The translations under genes and the position numbers were made by a program. Positions 15,547 through 25,178 of a DNA stretch of 64,000 nt are shown here, one piece after another (the first letter of the stretch is position 1; every line of letters begins with the position of its first letter). The notes under the pieces are model-generated. The model was not told where the DNA came from. It saw only the letters and a program-made list of their open reading frames with translations, and ran no database searches. The stretch is from Lactiplantibacillus plajomi. GTDB lineage: Bacteria; Bacillota; Bacilli; Lactobacillales; Lactobacillaceae. The DNA lies in assembly GCF_005405405.1 (NCBI RefSeq), contig NZ_BJDZ01000003.1:1-64000 (forward strand). Direction: 5' to 3'.

Positions 15547-16716
15547 ATGTATCAAATTAAAACTTATAATGCCATTGCCCAGGCCGGACTGGACCAGTTC
15601 ACACCCGCCTACACGTTAAACCAAACCGACGACGCCGATGCGTACCTAATTCGGTCGGTTAACTTACACGACCAACCACTACCGAAGTCACTCAAAGTCA
15701 TCGCCCGCGCCGGTGCCGGGGTCAATAACGTGCCGATCGAACGGGCCACCGTTAACGGCACCGCCGTTTTCAACACCCCCGGTAGTAACGCTAACGCCGT
15801 TAAGGAACTGGTCATCGCCCTGCTCGTCATTTCGTCCCGAAACCTACTGGCCGCCGCCAGCTATTCGGCTAAGCACACCGAAGCCGACGTTTCACAACGG
15901 ACAGAACACGATAAAACCAAGTTTAACGGGACTGAATTAGCCGGTAAGACGCTGGCCGTCATTGGGCTGGGCCACGTGGGATCGTTAGTCGCCAACGCCG
16001 CCCTCAACCTCGGGATGACCGTTATCGGCTACGACCCGTACCTGTCAGCGGACGCCGCCTGGAACATTTCCAAGCAGGTCCAACGCGCCGCAACCTTAAC
16101 GGCCGCCGTTAAAAACGCCGATTACGTTACCGTCCACGTCCCTAAAAATGACGACACCGTCGACCTGATTGGCAGCGCCGAAATTGCCGCCATGCCAGCC
16201 GGTACCACCCTGTTCAACTACTCGCGAATCGGCATCGTCAATAACGCCGCGGCGGTTGATGCGCTAAATCAAGGACAACTCCGGCACTACTACACCGACT
16301 TTGGTGAACCGCAAATCGCTAACCGTGAGGATGTGACGGTCACCCCACACATCGGTGGTTCAACGATCGAAGCCGAAGTGAACGGCGCCACCCAGGCCGC
16401 CCGCACGATTATGACCTATCTAGAAACCGGCAATGTCAAGGCGGCCATCAACTTACCGGACCTGACCGTTCCGTTCAACGCCGCCTACCGGTTCACGGTC
16501 ATTCACGACAACGTTCCGAACATGGTCAGCCAAATCACCCAAAAAATTGCCGCAGCCAACCTAAACATCGCCACCATGGCTAACGCTGCTAAGCAGGGCA
16601 CGGCCTACACCATTATTGATGTCGACGACCTCGACCACCAAAGTAGTCAGCAATTGATCAAAACCCTAACTGCTATTCCGGCGGTTGCGCGGGTTCGGTT
16701 GCTTACCCATAAATAG
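15547..16716 (+). CDS. serA: D-3-phosphoglycerate dehydrogenase
   Basis: 389 residues, the short SerA form. It oxidises 3-phosphoglycerate with NAD in the first committed step of serine synthesis. NAD-binding motif VIGLGHVGSLVAN (about 138-150). Active-site Arg in NYSRIGIVNN, Glu in DFGEPQIA, His in VTPHIGGSTIEAE. The C-terminal ACT domain (about 315-389, starting YRFTVIHDNVPNMVS) is the usual serine-feedback site. Strong SD AAGGAGG. Co-transcribed with serC. No serB is in the window. Confidence 0.96.
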   Translation: MYQIKTYNAIAQAGLDQFTPAYTLNQTDDADAYLIRSVNLHDQPLPKSLKVIARAGAGVNNVPIERATVNGTAVFNTPGSNANAVKELVIALLVISSRNLLAAASYSAKHTEADVSQRTEHDKTKFNGTELAGKTLAVIGLGHVGSLVANAALNLGMTVIGYDPYLSADAAWNISKQVQRAATLTAAVKNADYVTVHVPKNDDTVDLIGSAEIAAMPAGTTLFNYSRIGIVNNAAAVDALNQGQLRHYYTDFGEPQIANREDVTVTPHIGGSTIEAEVNGATQAARTIMTYLETGNVKAAINLPDLTVPFNAAYRFTVIHDNVPNMVSQITQKIAAANLNIATMANAAKQGTAYTIIDVDDLDHQSSQQLIKTLTAIPAVARVRLLTHK

Positions 16717-16750
16717 GTATTTTAATAATCAAAAATAATTTTCTAACTTT

Positions 16751-16786
16751 AAGCAAGCGCGTCAGTCAGTGATGCGCTTGCTTTTT
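16751..16786 (+). terminator. Terminator of the serC-serA operon
   Basis: AAGCAAGCGC / GCGCTTGCTT stem with CTTTTTG at the end. Confidence 0.85.
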
Positions 16787-16899
16787 GTGTCGTCAAGCAA
16801 TCAATAAATTAAAAAATAGCTATTGATTTTAATTTAATTTTAATGTATTCTCATTTTTGTATTAAAACATAGGTCAATCGAATTAGGGGGTACATACTA

Positions 16900-18564
16900 A
16901 TGAAATGGAAATTTTTAGCAACGGCAGCCGCGGTCACGGTGGCGGCCAGCGGTTTACTAGTCGGTTGTGGTAGTAAATCCAGCTCCAGCGCCAACAATGC
17001 TGGGAATACTAAAGCTAACATGGCTAAGACCCAGGTCCTCAACTGGTCAGAAAACGGCCAGGACATCACCACCTTGGATCCATCCAAGGCAACTGACGTC
17101 ATCAGCGGGACCATGATCAGTAACTCGCAGGAAGGGCTTTATCGCCTCGGTAAGAATAGTAAGGCAACCCCGGGGATTGCCACGAGCACCAAGGTTTCTA
17201 AGGGTAAGAAGACCTACACGTTCACCCTGCGTAAAAATGCAAAGTGGAGTAACGGCGATAAGGTAACGGCGCAAGACTTCGTTTATGGCTGGCGCCGGAC
17301 GGTCAACCCGAAGACCGCGTCCCAATACGCCTACCTCTATTCCGGCATTAAAAACGCTGATAAAATCACGAAGGGTAAGGCCAAGCCATCAACCTTGGGT
17401 ATCAAAGCCGATGGTAAGTATAAGCTGACCGTTACCTTGGAAAAACCAATGCAGTACTTTAAATTACTGATGGGCTTCGTGGTCTTCTTCCCACAAAACC
17501 AACACGCCGTTGAAAAGTACGGCAAGGATTACGGGACTAGTGCCAGCAAGATGGTTTACAACGGGCCGTTCAAGATGACCGGTTGGAAGGGCACCAACTC
17601 GACCTGGAGTTTAGTTCGGAACTCCTCATACTGGGATAAGAAGCACGTTTACCTGACTAAGATCAACGACCAAGTGGTTAAGTCCACGACGACCGCCTTC
17701 AACCTCTTCCAGAGTGGTAAGTTGGACGCCGCCGTCCTATCCGGTCAACAAGTTAAAAACGAAAAGAATAACAACAAGCTGGTCATCCGTAAATCAAGTC
17801 GTTTGAACTACTTGGAATACAATCAAAAGAAGGTTAAGGCGCTCGCTAACAAGAACGTCCGCAAGGCGATGTCGTTAACTTTGAACCGTAAACAACTGGT
17901 CAACAACGTCTTAGGTGACGGTTCCGTTACCCCTAAGGGCTTCGTAACCGCCGGCCTGGCCAAGGATCCAACCACGGGCAAGGACTTCGCCACTAGCACG
18001 ATGGTCAAGGATTCGGTTACGCAGGATACGACTAAGGCTAAGCAGCTTTGGAAGACTGGCCTTAAGGAACTCGGTAAGAAATCCTTAACGGTCACGTTGA
18101 CTCACGACGATACCGACCAAATGAAGGCCCTCTCCGAATACGTTCAGGGACAACTCGAAAAGGAACTTCCAGGCTTAAAGGTCAAGAGTGTCACAGTCCC
18201 TTACAAGACCCGGATTTCCCGTGAATTAGCTGGGAACTTCCAACTCGTCATCTCCGCATGGCAAGCCGACTTCGCTGACCCGGTATCCGACCTTGGCATC
18301 ATGACTTCGGATAACGACTACAACTTTGGTAAGTGGAACAACCCGACCTTCGACCAAGCCATCGAAACGGCTAACAGCACCACCAGCACGAAAGCACGCT
18401 GGGCTGCGTTAGCTAAGGCTGAACAAACCATCGGGACCGATCAAGGGGTGGCGCCACTTTCTCAAAACGTCATTGCCCAAATGGTTAACCCGAAGTTGAA
18501 AGGGCTCGTTTATAACACTGCCGGCATCAACTACAACTTTAAGAGTGCTTACATGGCAAAATAG
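16900..18564 (+). CDS. Peptide ABC transporter substrate-binding lipoprotein (OppA-like)
   Basis: 554 residues. An N-terminal lipoprotein signal ends at the lipobox LLVGCGSKSSS, so the protein is anchored outside the membrane. The body is a family-5 solute-binding protein: DITTLDPSKATDVISG, FTLRKNAKWSNGDKVTAQDFVYGWRR, and the domain hinge around NVRKAMSLTLNRKQL. These bind oligopeptides for Opp-type importers. No permease or ATPase genes are adjacent, so it probably works with a transporter encoded elsewhere. SD AGGGGG. Own terminator. Confidence 0.94.
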   Translation: MKWKFLATAAAVTVAASGLLVGCGSKSSSSANNAGNTKANMAKTQVLNWSENGQDITTLDPSKATDVISGTMISNSQEGLYRLGKNSKATPGIATSTKVSKGKKTYTFTLRKNAKWSNGDKVTAQDFVYGWRRTVNPKTASQYAYLYSGIKNADKITKGKAKPSTLGIKADGKYKLTVTLEKPMQYFKLLMGFVVFFPQNQHAVEKYGKDYGTSASKMVYNGPFKMTGWKGTNSTWSLVRNSSYWDKKHVYLTKINDQVVKSTTTAFNLFQSGKLDAAVLSGQQVKNEKNNNKLVIRKSSRLNYLEYNQKKVKALANKNVRKAMSLTLNRKQLVNNVLGDGSVTPKGFVTAGLAKDPTTGKDFATSTMVKDSVTQDTTKAKQLWKTGLKELGKKSLTVTLTHDDTDQMKALSEYVQGQLEKELPGLKVKSVTVPYKTRISRELAGNFQLVISAWQADFADPVSDLGIMTSDNDYNFGKWNNPTFDQAIETANSTTSTKARWAALAKAEQTIGTDQGVAPLSQNVIAQMVNPKLKGLVYNTAGINYNFKSAYMAK

Positions 18565-18582
18565 GCCGTGTTGAAACCCATT

Positions 18583-18627
18583 AATCAGGTCGCCTACAAC
18601 CAATTGTTGTGGGTGACCTGATTTTTT
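18583..18627 (+). terminator. Terminator of the OppA-like gene
   Basis: AATCAGGTC / GACCTGATT stem with TTTTTT after it. Confidence 0.85.
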
Positions 18628-18736
18628 GGCATTAAAAAAATATGCTACCATTAAATCACGTAACTAATTAGTGGCAGTTACTGTCCACCAATCACACCGC
18701 AACCGAAAACCAGCCGTTGCGATTAAGGAAAGATGT

Positions 18737-19174
18737 ATGCAAATTCAAGAATTGACCCACCCCACCGCGGCCGAACTCGATCAACTAATGACGATTTGGC
18801 TAACCGGCAATATCAGCGGCCACCCGTTTATTAAACCCGATTATTGGCGCAAACAAGCGCCGGCAGTTCGGCAGGCGTTACCACAAGCCAATTTATTAGT
18901 TGCCCGTGATGCGCACGCCACCATTATCGGCTTTCTCGGCCTTCAAAAAGATTACATCGCCGGTATTTTCGTTAGGGAAGACGCCCGTAAACGCGGTATC
19001 GGCACCGCCCTACTAACCGCGGCTAAGCAACGGAAACCCAAACTATGCCTCTCAGTCTACGTGGCTAACCGCACCGCGGTCGCCTTTTACCACCACAGCG
19101 GCTTCACGGTGCACGCCCAGGCCATCGATAAGCCAACTAACCAACCGGAATACACGATGCGGTGGCACCACTAG
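18737..19174 (+). CDS. GNAT family N-acetyltransferase (YiaC-like)
   Basis: 145 residues. The acetyl-CoA-binding motif A reads FVREDARKRGIGTALLTAAK (R-x-x-G-x-G/A), followed by LCLSVYVANRTAVAFYHHSGF, the usual last strands of the fold. N-terminus LTHPTAAELDQLMTIW resembles YiaC/PhnO-like acetyltransferases that act on small molecules or protein termini; the substrate is unknown. I start at ATG 18737 behind AAGGA; the frame is open 22 codons further upstream without family similarity. Confidence 0.88.
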   Translation: MQIQELTHPTAAELDQLMTIWLTGNISGHPFIKPDYWRKQAPAVRQALPQANLLVARDAHATIIGFLGLQKDYIAGIFVREDARKRGIGTALLTAAKQRKPKLCLSVYVANRTAVAFYHHSGFTVHAQAIDKPTNQPEYTMRWHH

Positions 19175-19228
19175 GCGGCATTTTTCTTCATCATATAATT
19201 TTAGAATATTTCCAATTACGTATAGATA

Positions 19229-19257
19229 TTGACAAGATTATACTATTAATGTTTAAT
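19229..19257 (+). promoter_or_regulatory. Promoter of the HTH-TPR regulator gene
   Basis: TTGACA (19229-19234), 17 bases, TTTAAT (19252-19257), about 60 bases before the TTG start. Confidence 0.65.
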
Positions 19258-19316
19258 TAATAGTGAAAGCGGTTAAAAAAGGCCGCTCTAGATCGTAAAA
19301 AAAAGGAAGTGTCGTC

Positions 19317-20159
19317 TTGAACATCGAGCTTTTTATCGCCCGGCGAAAGGCTCTCGGCTTATCGCAAAAAGCGCTTGCCGAGGGAATCTGCACCCAGGCG
19401 ACCCTTAGTAAATTTGAAAATAACGGTAAGGCGCCCGCAATTCGGATTGTCGCCCAACTTTGCCAGCGGCTTAACCTCCAATTAGAGGACGTTTTTCCAA
19501 CCGAGCGGGTCGCTGATGCCGCCGTTCTAAAGGTTTTGGAGCAAGTTGAATTTGACTTGATTACCAGCGAATTTCGCAACGCCGAAACGCTGCTTACCAA
19601 AATTGCGGATAAACCCCGTCACGACCGTGAGACCAACTTACAATATTGTTATTTAAAGGGGTACGTTTCCGCACTCACGAACCATCCGATCAGTGATGTG
19701 TTGTTCAATTTCGACCAAATCATCACCGACCTGGATGAATCCCACACGACGATTTATACCCAACTCGCTTATTGTGGCACCGGGATTGCCTACCAATTCA
19801 ACGAAGACAACAACAAGGCCCAGTACTACTTTGAAAAGGTCCGCCACGCCCTGCCCGATTTACCACTTGAGAATACGGCCAGCGTTTGGCGGGTCATCAA
19901 TCTGGCTTACTACACGGGTAATTTCTACGCCAGCATCGGTCAGTCGGAACAAGCCCTCAAGCTTTTGGATTACGGCATTAAGATTTGTTCCCAGTACCAC
20001 GTGACCTACTACGCAGCTTGGATCAAGTTCTTACAATCCCAGCTGATTGAAGACCCAGATCAAGCAGCGGAGTATTTAAACGACGCTGGCGCGTTCGCCA
20101 GAATCAACAATAACCGTCAATTACTTAAAAAAATCTCAAGTTATTCAAGTTCTCGTTAA
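19317..20159 (+). CDS. HTH-XRE/TPR regulator of the Rgg/PlcR (RRNPP-like) architecture
   Basis: 280 residues. The first 60 form an XRE helix-turn-helix (RRKALGLSQKALAEGICTQATLSKFENNGK, read in parts). The rest is helical with TPR-like repeats (LQYCYLKGYVSAL, TQLAYCGTGIAYQ, INLAYYTGNFYASIGQSEQAL), the layout of peptide-sensing cytoplasmic regulators such as Rgg, PlcR and PrgX. Start is TTG 19317 behind AAGGAAG. A short hydrophobic peptide gene follows 90 bases later on the same strand with no terminator between, as in plcR-papR. That pairing is inference; the target genes are unknown, though the divergent-facing adhesin gene is the nearest. Confidence 0.85.
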   Translation: MNIELFIARRKALGLSQKALAEGICTQATLSKFENNGKAPAIRIVAQLCQRLNLQLEDVFPTERVADAAVLKVLEQVEFDLITSEFRNAETLLTKIADKPRHDRETNLQYCYLKGYVSALTNHPISDVLFNFDQIITDLDESHTTIYTQLAYCGTGIAYQFNEDNNKAQYYFEKVRHALPDLPLENTASVWRVINLAYYTGNFYASIGQSEQALKLLDYGIKICSQYHVTYYAAWIKFLQSQLIEDPDQAAEYLNDAGAFARINNNRQLLKKISSYSSSR

Positions 20160-20249
20160 CCTTGGGTCAATTAATTGCATTTCGTTCGGCCATCCTCTAA
20201 ACTGCAAGTATCAAAGACGAGTTTGCCAACAATCAAGGAGGTTTTGACC

Positions 20250-20369
20250 ATGTTACTAGCCGGTCTTTTAACCGCGGCCGGGTTAGCCGTACTCGCTGGC
20301 GCCGCAGCCAGCAGTTCGGTCCCCGCTGCACAACCTGTCAAAATCAAACGTGAACGTCATCAACGTTAA
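20250..20369 (+). CDS. 39-aa hydrophobic peptide downstream of the HTH-TPR regulator
   Basis: The ORF begins at the ATG eight bases after a near-perfect SD (CAAGGAGG). It encodes MLLAGLLTAAGLAVLAG, a small Ala/Ser/Pro-rich segment and the basic tail VKIKRERHQR. It could be an exported signal-peptide precursor for the adjacent regulator. The lack of N-terminal Lys/Arg and the basic C-terminus are unusual for a secretion signal and also fit a small membrane-active peptide. Followed by a strong terminator, so it ends the regulator transcript. Confidence 0.6.
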   Translation: MLLAGLLTAAGLAVLAGAAASSSVPAAQPVKIKRERHQR

Positions 20370-20386
20370 TCATGACGTCAAAAATA

Positions 20387-20435
20387 AACGCGTATTCGCT
20401 AGACGAAGTTAGTCTAATGAATACTCGTTTTTTTT
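20387..20435. terminator. Terminator between the 39-aa peptide gene and the adhesin gene
   Basis: AACGCGTATTCGCTAGAC pairs with GTCTAATGAATACTCGTT (imperfect), then eight T on the plus strand. A shorter T-rich run on the minus side suggests use by the adhesin gene too. Confidence 0.75.
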
Positions 20436-20437
20436 AG

Positions 20438-23038
20438 CTATAATAACCGTTTGCGTAAACCGTAACCCGCGCCTAGGAGAAGCGTCATTAACAATAATCC
20501 GAATCCGACTAACCAGCCGTTAGTTAGTGCCGCGTTCGTTTGCGGCAACCGGCTAGCACTAGCCGTTACGGGTTTAGGGGCCGTTGGTTGCGTCGGCTGA
20601 CTGACCTTGGTCGGTACCGGCGTTGCCACTGGCCGTTTCGTTACCGGTGACTGAACTGGATCCGTCTTCGGTTGCGTTACTGGTAATTGCGGGGTGGTCG
20701 GGTCAACTGGATCAGTTGGGTCAACTGGGTCAGTCGGGTCAACTGGATCAGTTGGATCAACCGGGTCAGTCGGATCAACTGGATCAGTTGGATCAACCGG
20801 GTCGGTTGGATCAACCGGTTTAGCCGTATCCGACACCGTAACTAACGCATCGTAAGTGGTGTACGGGCTCAACGTAACTGGCCACGACGTCGCATTCAAC
20901 GCATAGCCGTCTGGCGCGACCGTTTCTTGAATGGTGTATTCGCCTTGCGCCAAACCGCTAAGCTGGGCACGGCCGTTTTGATCAGTCGTTAAGGTTGCAA
21001 CGACCTTACCCGTGACATCAGTGACCTTAAAGGTTGCGCCGACCAACGGTTGTTGGTTCGCCTGGTCAACCTTTTGAATAGTCAGCGATGCTAACTGGTA
21101 AGTATTAGTCAAAGTAACCGTATCGCCGGTCGTGGTTTGGGTCGCAACGTACCCATCCAGTGGCGTTTCCACCACCGTGTAACGGTAAGTCGTCCCGTTG
21201 GCGTCACTGACCGCTAAATCCGTAAACGCGCCGCGGTACTGGTTGGCCGCCGTCAAAGTTAACGTTTGGACGGCTTGACCATCCCGTTGTAACGTGACGA
21301 CCACGTCGGGCCGCGTCACGCTGGCCGGAACGTTTTGCCAAACTTTAACCACGTTCACTTGGGTCCGCGCAATTTTCGCATCGGCGACCGGTAACGTAAC
21401 CCGGGCATCGGTAGCGTTAGCAGCATCAACGACCACCTGATGCGACTGCGGATCGAGTAAGTACCCGGCCGGCGCAGCCGTTTCCTTAATGGTATAGGTC
21501 CCTGCCGATAAATTGTCAACGTAAATCCGGCCCTGCGCATCGGTGACCAAGTCGTCACGGAGTAGCTGGCCGTTGGCATCTAACAACTGGTAAGTTGCGT
21601 CCGCCAACGCTTGGTCGTCTTCACCGGTCTTCACAATGATTAACTGGTACGGTTGGTCATCGTAACTCCCCTGAATACCGTAGCCTAAGGCCGCGTTAGC
21701 CTGCTTATTTTCAGGTTCGGTCGTCCCGGGGTTTTCGGGATCAGACGGTGTGCCGTCCGGTGTATAGGTCACATCAGCATTGTTCGTGTATAAGTGACCC
21801 TTGGTAACCGTTACTGAATAAAATAAATTAATTGCAGTCGTAATATCGTCAAAATGAATGGTCAGCTGATTACCCGCTTGCGTGAAACGAATATTATCCG
21901 CAGCGCCCCCGGCAGCCGGCGTAAACTGGTTGGTCTCAAAATTAAAAGTTCCCAACGTGGTTTCTTTTTGAAAGGCACCGTCGACGTAGTGACCACTTTC
22001 AAGCGTCAGGTCGCTATCATGCGTCTGGTACAATCCCAGTTGATCAACAATCTCAACGTTTTGCCAATGTTCACTGCCAATGTTAGCAACAACTTGCCAG
22101 TACAGGCGCGAAGGAACACCATCTTCGTCAGTCGAATTAGCGTCCGCCCAACCGACTTTATTGATTTTAGCGGTACTATCACTCGCATCGTTATCGGTGC
22201 CGGTCACGTAAATTGCGAAGGACCCGTTACGTTTATCGTAATCATGCGTTGCAAAGTAATCACCAAAGGTTAGCGTCCCGGTCGTTGTCCCGTTGGTCAT
22301 TTTCAACGTGGCTACCGGTTGGCCATCCTTCATGAGCGTCTCAGTTCCGCCGGTCGACAAGACGTTGGCTGGTAACGTCAACGTTGCCGTATCACCAGGA
22401 TTAATCTTTTCACCATCCGGAATCGACCAGTTATAAGTCGCCTTGTAAGAAACGTAGCGACTTAGCGAATCGCTCGCATCGTACGTTGTTTGACCATCGG
22501 TACTGGTCAAAACGGCATCTTCAGCACCAATGCCATTCACAACGACCGCTTGTTTGACCGTCCGTTTTGGCTGGGTGGCAGCATCGCTCGACGCGTCAGT
22601 GTCATCCCCCGCTGGCGAGTCGTGACTAGTTGTCACCGCATCGTACATCTGCGTCGTCGTTTGGTGGTTCGCCGTCGTTGCCGTCGTTGCTTTGGTCTTG
22701 GCACTGACCCGCCGCTTAGCGGATTGCTGTTGATCAGTAACGTCCGACTGACTTTCGTTGGCCGTCGTATCGGCACTACTCGTTGTCGTTACCGCTGCCG
22801 GGGTCGGTGTCGTAACCGGCGTTTGACTAGCTGACGGTGCCGCCTTAGTTGACGCGGCAGACGATTTTAACGTGACTTGCTTAGCTGGTTTTGCAGCCTT
22901 AGAACTGGTGGTCACGACGTCCGCGTCCGCTTGCGCCGGCGTATCGGTCGCAGCGTGGACGTGAACATTAGTCGTGACCAACATCGTTAATAACGTTGCC
23001 GTCCCGGCTAACCAGGTCGTTAAGTGTTTGCGTTGCAT
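20438..23038 (-). CDS. LPQTN-anchored surface adhesin with Cna-B (SpaA-like) domains
   Basis: 866 residues. Signal peptide 1-29 ending HVHA. A long Ser/Thr/Ala-rich stalk follows (about 30-165). Next is an adhesive domain with an Ig-like fold ([15 protein letters not shown] region, about 190-430), then three Cna-B/SpaA prealbumin-like domains. Two of these end in the isopeptide Glu pattern, [12 protein letters not shown] and [12 protein letters not shown]. Then come seven PVDPT(D/T) spacer repeats, a Pro/Thr-rich wall-spanning segment and the sorting signal LPQTN (831-835), a hydrophobic helix and RKRLL. Sortase A would fix it to peptidoglycan; binding to collagen-like or mucosal ligands is inference. 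SD GGAGGGAGG. Confidence 0.93.
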   Translation of the reverse strand: MQRKHLTTWLAGTATLLTMLVTTNVHVHAATDTPAQADADVVTTSSKAAKPAKQVTLKSSAASTKAAPSASQTPVTTPTPAAVTTTSSADTTANESQSDVTDQQQSAKRRVSAKTKATTATTANHQTTTQMYDAVTTSHDSPAGDDTDASSDAATQPKRTVKQAVVVNGIGAEDAVLTSTDGQTTYDASDSLSRYVSYKATYNWSIPDGEKINPGDTATLTLPANVLSTGGTETLMKDGQPVATLKMTNGTTTGTLTFGDYFATHDYDKRNGSFAIYVTGTDNDASDSTAKINKVGWADANSTDEDGVPSRLYWQVVANIGSEHWQNVEIVDQLGLYQTHDSDLTLESGHYVDGAFQKETTLGTFNFETNQFTPAAGGAADNIRFTQAGNQLTIHFDDITTAINLFYSVTVTKGHLYTNNADVTYTPDGTPSDPENPGTTEPENKQANAALGYGIQGSYDDQPYQLIIVKTGEDDQALADATYQLLDANGQLLRDDLVTDAQGRIYVDNLSAGTYTIKETAAPAGYLLDPQSHQVVVDAANATDARVTLPVADAKIARTQVNVVKVWQNVPASVTRPDVVVTLQRDGQAVQTLTLTAANQYRGAFTDLAVSDANGTTYRYTVVETPLDGYVATQTTTGDTVTLTNTYQLASLTIQKVDQANQQPLVGATFKVTDVTGKVVATLTTDQNGRAQLSGLAQGEYTIQETVAPDGYALNATSWPVTLSPYTTYDALVTVSDTAKPVDPTDPVDPTDPVDPTDPVDPTDPVDPTDPVDPTDPVDPTTPQLPVTQPKTDPVQSPVTKRPVATPVPTKVSQPTQPTAPKPVTASASRLPQTNAALTNGWLVGFGLLLMTLLLGAGYGLRKRLL
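20698..20820 (-). repeat. 18-bp tandem repeats coding PVDPTD
   Basis: Seven in-frame 18-bp units encode PVDPT(D/T) just before the wall-spanning segment of the adhesin. Units differ at synonymous third positions (ggatca/gggtca, ttgg/tcgg). Such arrays change length by slippage or recombination and alter the reach of the surface protein. Confidence 0.9.
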
Positions 23039-24192
23039 TTAATTCCCTCCCTCCAAGAGTTTTATAACCAAATGACAAGCAAATGATTATCCCCTTTAAT
23101 TATAAGCTACCTTGCGCTAATTACGTATAAAAACATAATTTTATTAATAAACAGGGACATTGGTTTACGAAATCAATTTTTTAAGGTTGTTGACTTGCAA
23201 GCGTTCTCCCAATTACAATGACGCCAACGTTAAAAATCACCCACCGCTTTAGCGTAGTAGGTGGGGTTGGCTCGAATTTATGTATTATAAATAATTATAG
23301 TTAACAAATTAACTTGCCTTTATTTAGCTGTTTTAGGTATTTAATTTAGATTTAGTATTATAATTAATTATAACGATGGTTTGTTTACCCGTACTTTCCT
23401 AGTTAACCCCCCACTCAATTAGTTAAGGGACGCCATGGTGACGATCAATTTATAACAACCGTTTAACTAATAACTTATATTTATGCCAATTTAGCGCTTT
23501 TTATATTATTTTTAACGTACTGGTACAATTTACCATTATTAGCATTCGTTTACCTTATAACTTAAAGGGGTTGATCTTTGGTGCCATTATTAGCGGTTAA
23601 TCGTTTAAAAGCGCCCGCTTTCAACGTTACACGCTAACCTAGACCAATATTTCATTTATCAACCGATATCCAACAGCACCTTAACTGATAATTATTTTTT
23701 ATAACCTGATAGGTGAAACAAGCCGTCTAAATATTTAAGCACTTTAATTTAGCAATGACGCCTATAAGCAACGTTTATCCATTAAGCCCTTTAACCTTAG
23801 CCGCAGGACTTTCGGATTAACGTTAACTCGGTTAAAATTAACGGGAAGAACTGTCAGCTACTAGGCAACTGCAGCAATCTGACTGTAACAACCCCTTAAC
23901 TGATAACTAAATCCAATGGCCGTTAACCGAAAAATCACTGGCAACAACCGATAGACCAATTAAGCAAGCTCAGCTATTACTATCATTTATAGTTTCAGGC
24001 GCTTAACCATTTTCTTTGACAGTTCCCGTAAATAACCGCTATGATAATCAGTAATACTTCAAATCGTTTTATCTGGCCGTCCGCGATCAGTCCGGGACCC
24101 TTTTATTTTGGAATTTTTACTTTGTTCTAGCCTGTTTACTAGCGGTTCGAATCGCTAAAGCACCATTCATAATTTTATGGAGGCTACTTTTC
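23039..24192. other. 1.15-kb gene-free AT-rich stretch
   Basis: No convincing protein-coding frame. It holds a promoter-like pair (TTGACT 23190-23195, 18 bases, TACAAT 23214-23219), a hairpin at 23240-23265 resembling an IS200/IS605 end, and two similar blocks containing CCTTAACTGATAA (near 23677 and 23890). A possible 18-codon ORF (GTG 23581 to TAA 23637, SD AAAGGGG) was the only SD-led frame noticed. Composition is clearly more AT-rich than the genes on both sides, as in regions that have lost or gained DNA. Confidence 0.6.
23240..23265. repeat. Hairpin resembling an IS200/IS605-type end
   Basis: CCCACC - GCTTTAGCGTAGTA - GGTGGG. Subterminal hairpins with this GCTTTAGC/GGTGGG flavour are common at ends of IS200/IS605-family elements. 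No transposase gene is nearby, so at most a solo relic is present. Confidence 0.35.
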
Positions 24193-25098
24193 ATGAATAT
24201 TAAAGATTTATACTATTTTCAACGATTGATCAGTACCCAGAGCTATACCCAAACCGCGGCTGATTTTCACGTTAGTCAGCCAACTATTTCGCAGGCCATT
24301 AAGCGGCTCGAACGGCACTTTCAAACCACCCTGTTCTTCCGGCAAGCCAAAACCAAGGCACTGGTACTAACTCCGAGTGGGCAGCAACTACTACTGGCCG
24401 CTAACGACATCATCGCGAACTGGCAACACGTTAACGAATCAATCAGTCACTTACGCCAACATACGTTGCGGCTGGGAATCGAACCGTCCGTCAGTGAACA
24501 TTACTTACCGGCCCTGACCAAGCCGATTTTAGAACAAGACTTACTTAGTAGCATCCACACGGTTGAAATGAGTGCCAATTCGCTCGTCAAGCAGGTTTTA
24601 GGTGGCCAACTCGACCTCGCCATCAGCGGGAACCTTGACCAAACGTTGGACGAACGGCTGGCGGTCACGCCGTTACGCCCGTTCCAATTTAAAATCTTAG
24701 CCAGTCCGGACCACCCGCTGACGAAGATGGACCACCCAACTTTTGCCGAAGCGTTAAAGTCCCCATTCGTAATTTTAAACGCGACGTACCTGAACAAGCT
24801 GGTGTTCCACCAACTCGCCGAACAGTTATCGATCAAGCCGCAAGTCCTCTTTGAATCCGACAGCAGTACCCTGATCAACGGGTTAGTGCGGGAAAACTTG
24901 GCGCTCGGGTTCGTCTCGGACATTACGACGCCTAACGATGACGACCTGGTTGAAATTCCAATTGACGACGTTCAACTACCAAGCGTGCACATTAACTTGA
25001 TCCGACGGGCGCACCAGTTCCCAATCGGGTTATTCAAGCAAGTGATGGACATTATCGAAAAAACCTTTAAAAATGATCCGGCAACGCCGGAAGACTAA
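24193..25098 (+). CDS. LysR-family transcriptional regulator
   Basis: 301 residues. The N-terminal winged helix (1-60) reads LYYFQRLISTQSYTQTAADF then VSQPTISQAIKRLE. The effector domain (about 90-295) has the two-lobed substrate-binding form (LRLGIEPSVSEHYLP, LAISGNLDQ, LALGFVSDI). The effector is not evident. It is transcribed alone and the usual divergent target is missing: upstream is the gene-free stretch. The convergent glucosidase gene is unlikely to be its target by layout. SD GGAGG. Confidence 0.92.
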   Translation: MNIKDLYYFQRLISTQSYTQTAADFHVSQPTISQAIKRLERHFQTTLFFRQAKTKALVLTPSGQQLLLAANDIIANWQHVNESISHLRQHTLRLGIEPSVSEHYLPALTKPILEQDLLSSIHTVEMSANSLVKQVLGGQLDLAISGNLDQTLDERLAVTPLRPFQFKILASPDHPLTKMDHPTFAEALKSPFVILNATYLNKLVFHQLAEQLSIKPQVLFESDSSTLINGLVRENLALGFVSDITTPNDDDLVEIPIDDVQLPSVHINLIRRAHQFPIGLFKQVMDIIEKTFKNDPATPED

Positions 25099-25111
25099 CC
25101 AATAGTAATAA

Positions 25112-25155
25112 AGCGCGCATTCAAAGTCGGCCAGCTAACTTTGAATGCGCGTTTC
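25112..25155 (+). terminator. Terminator after the LysR gene
   Basis: GCGCGCATTCAAAGT / ACTTTGAATGCGCG stem; the T run is short (GTTTC). Confidence 0.65.
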
Positions 25156-25178
25156 GACTATTATGATCCGGACGCGTT

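Noticed and set aside
20698-20820. CRISPR-like array
   Set aside because: The 18-bp repeats are contiguous, in frame and code PVDPTD inside the adhesin; there are no spacers and no cas genes.
21854-22273. 139-aa open frame on the plus strand
   Set aside because: Antisense shadow of the adhesin gene; no SD and no family resemblance.
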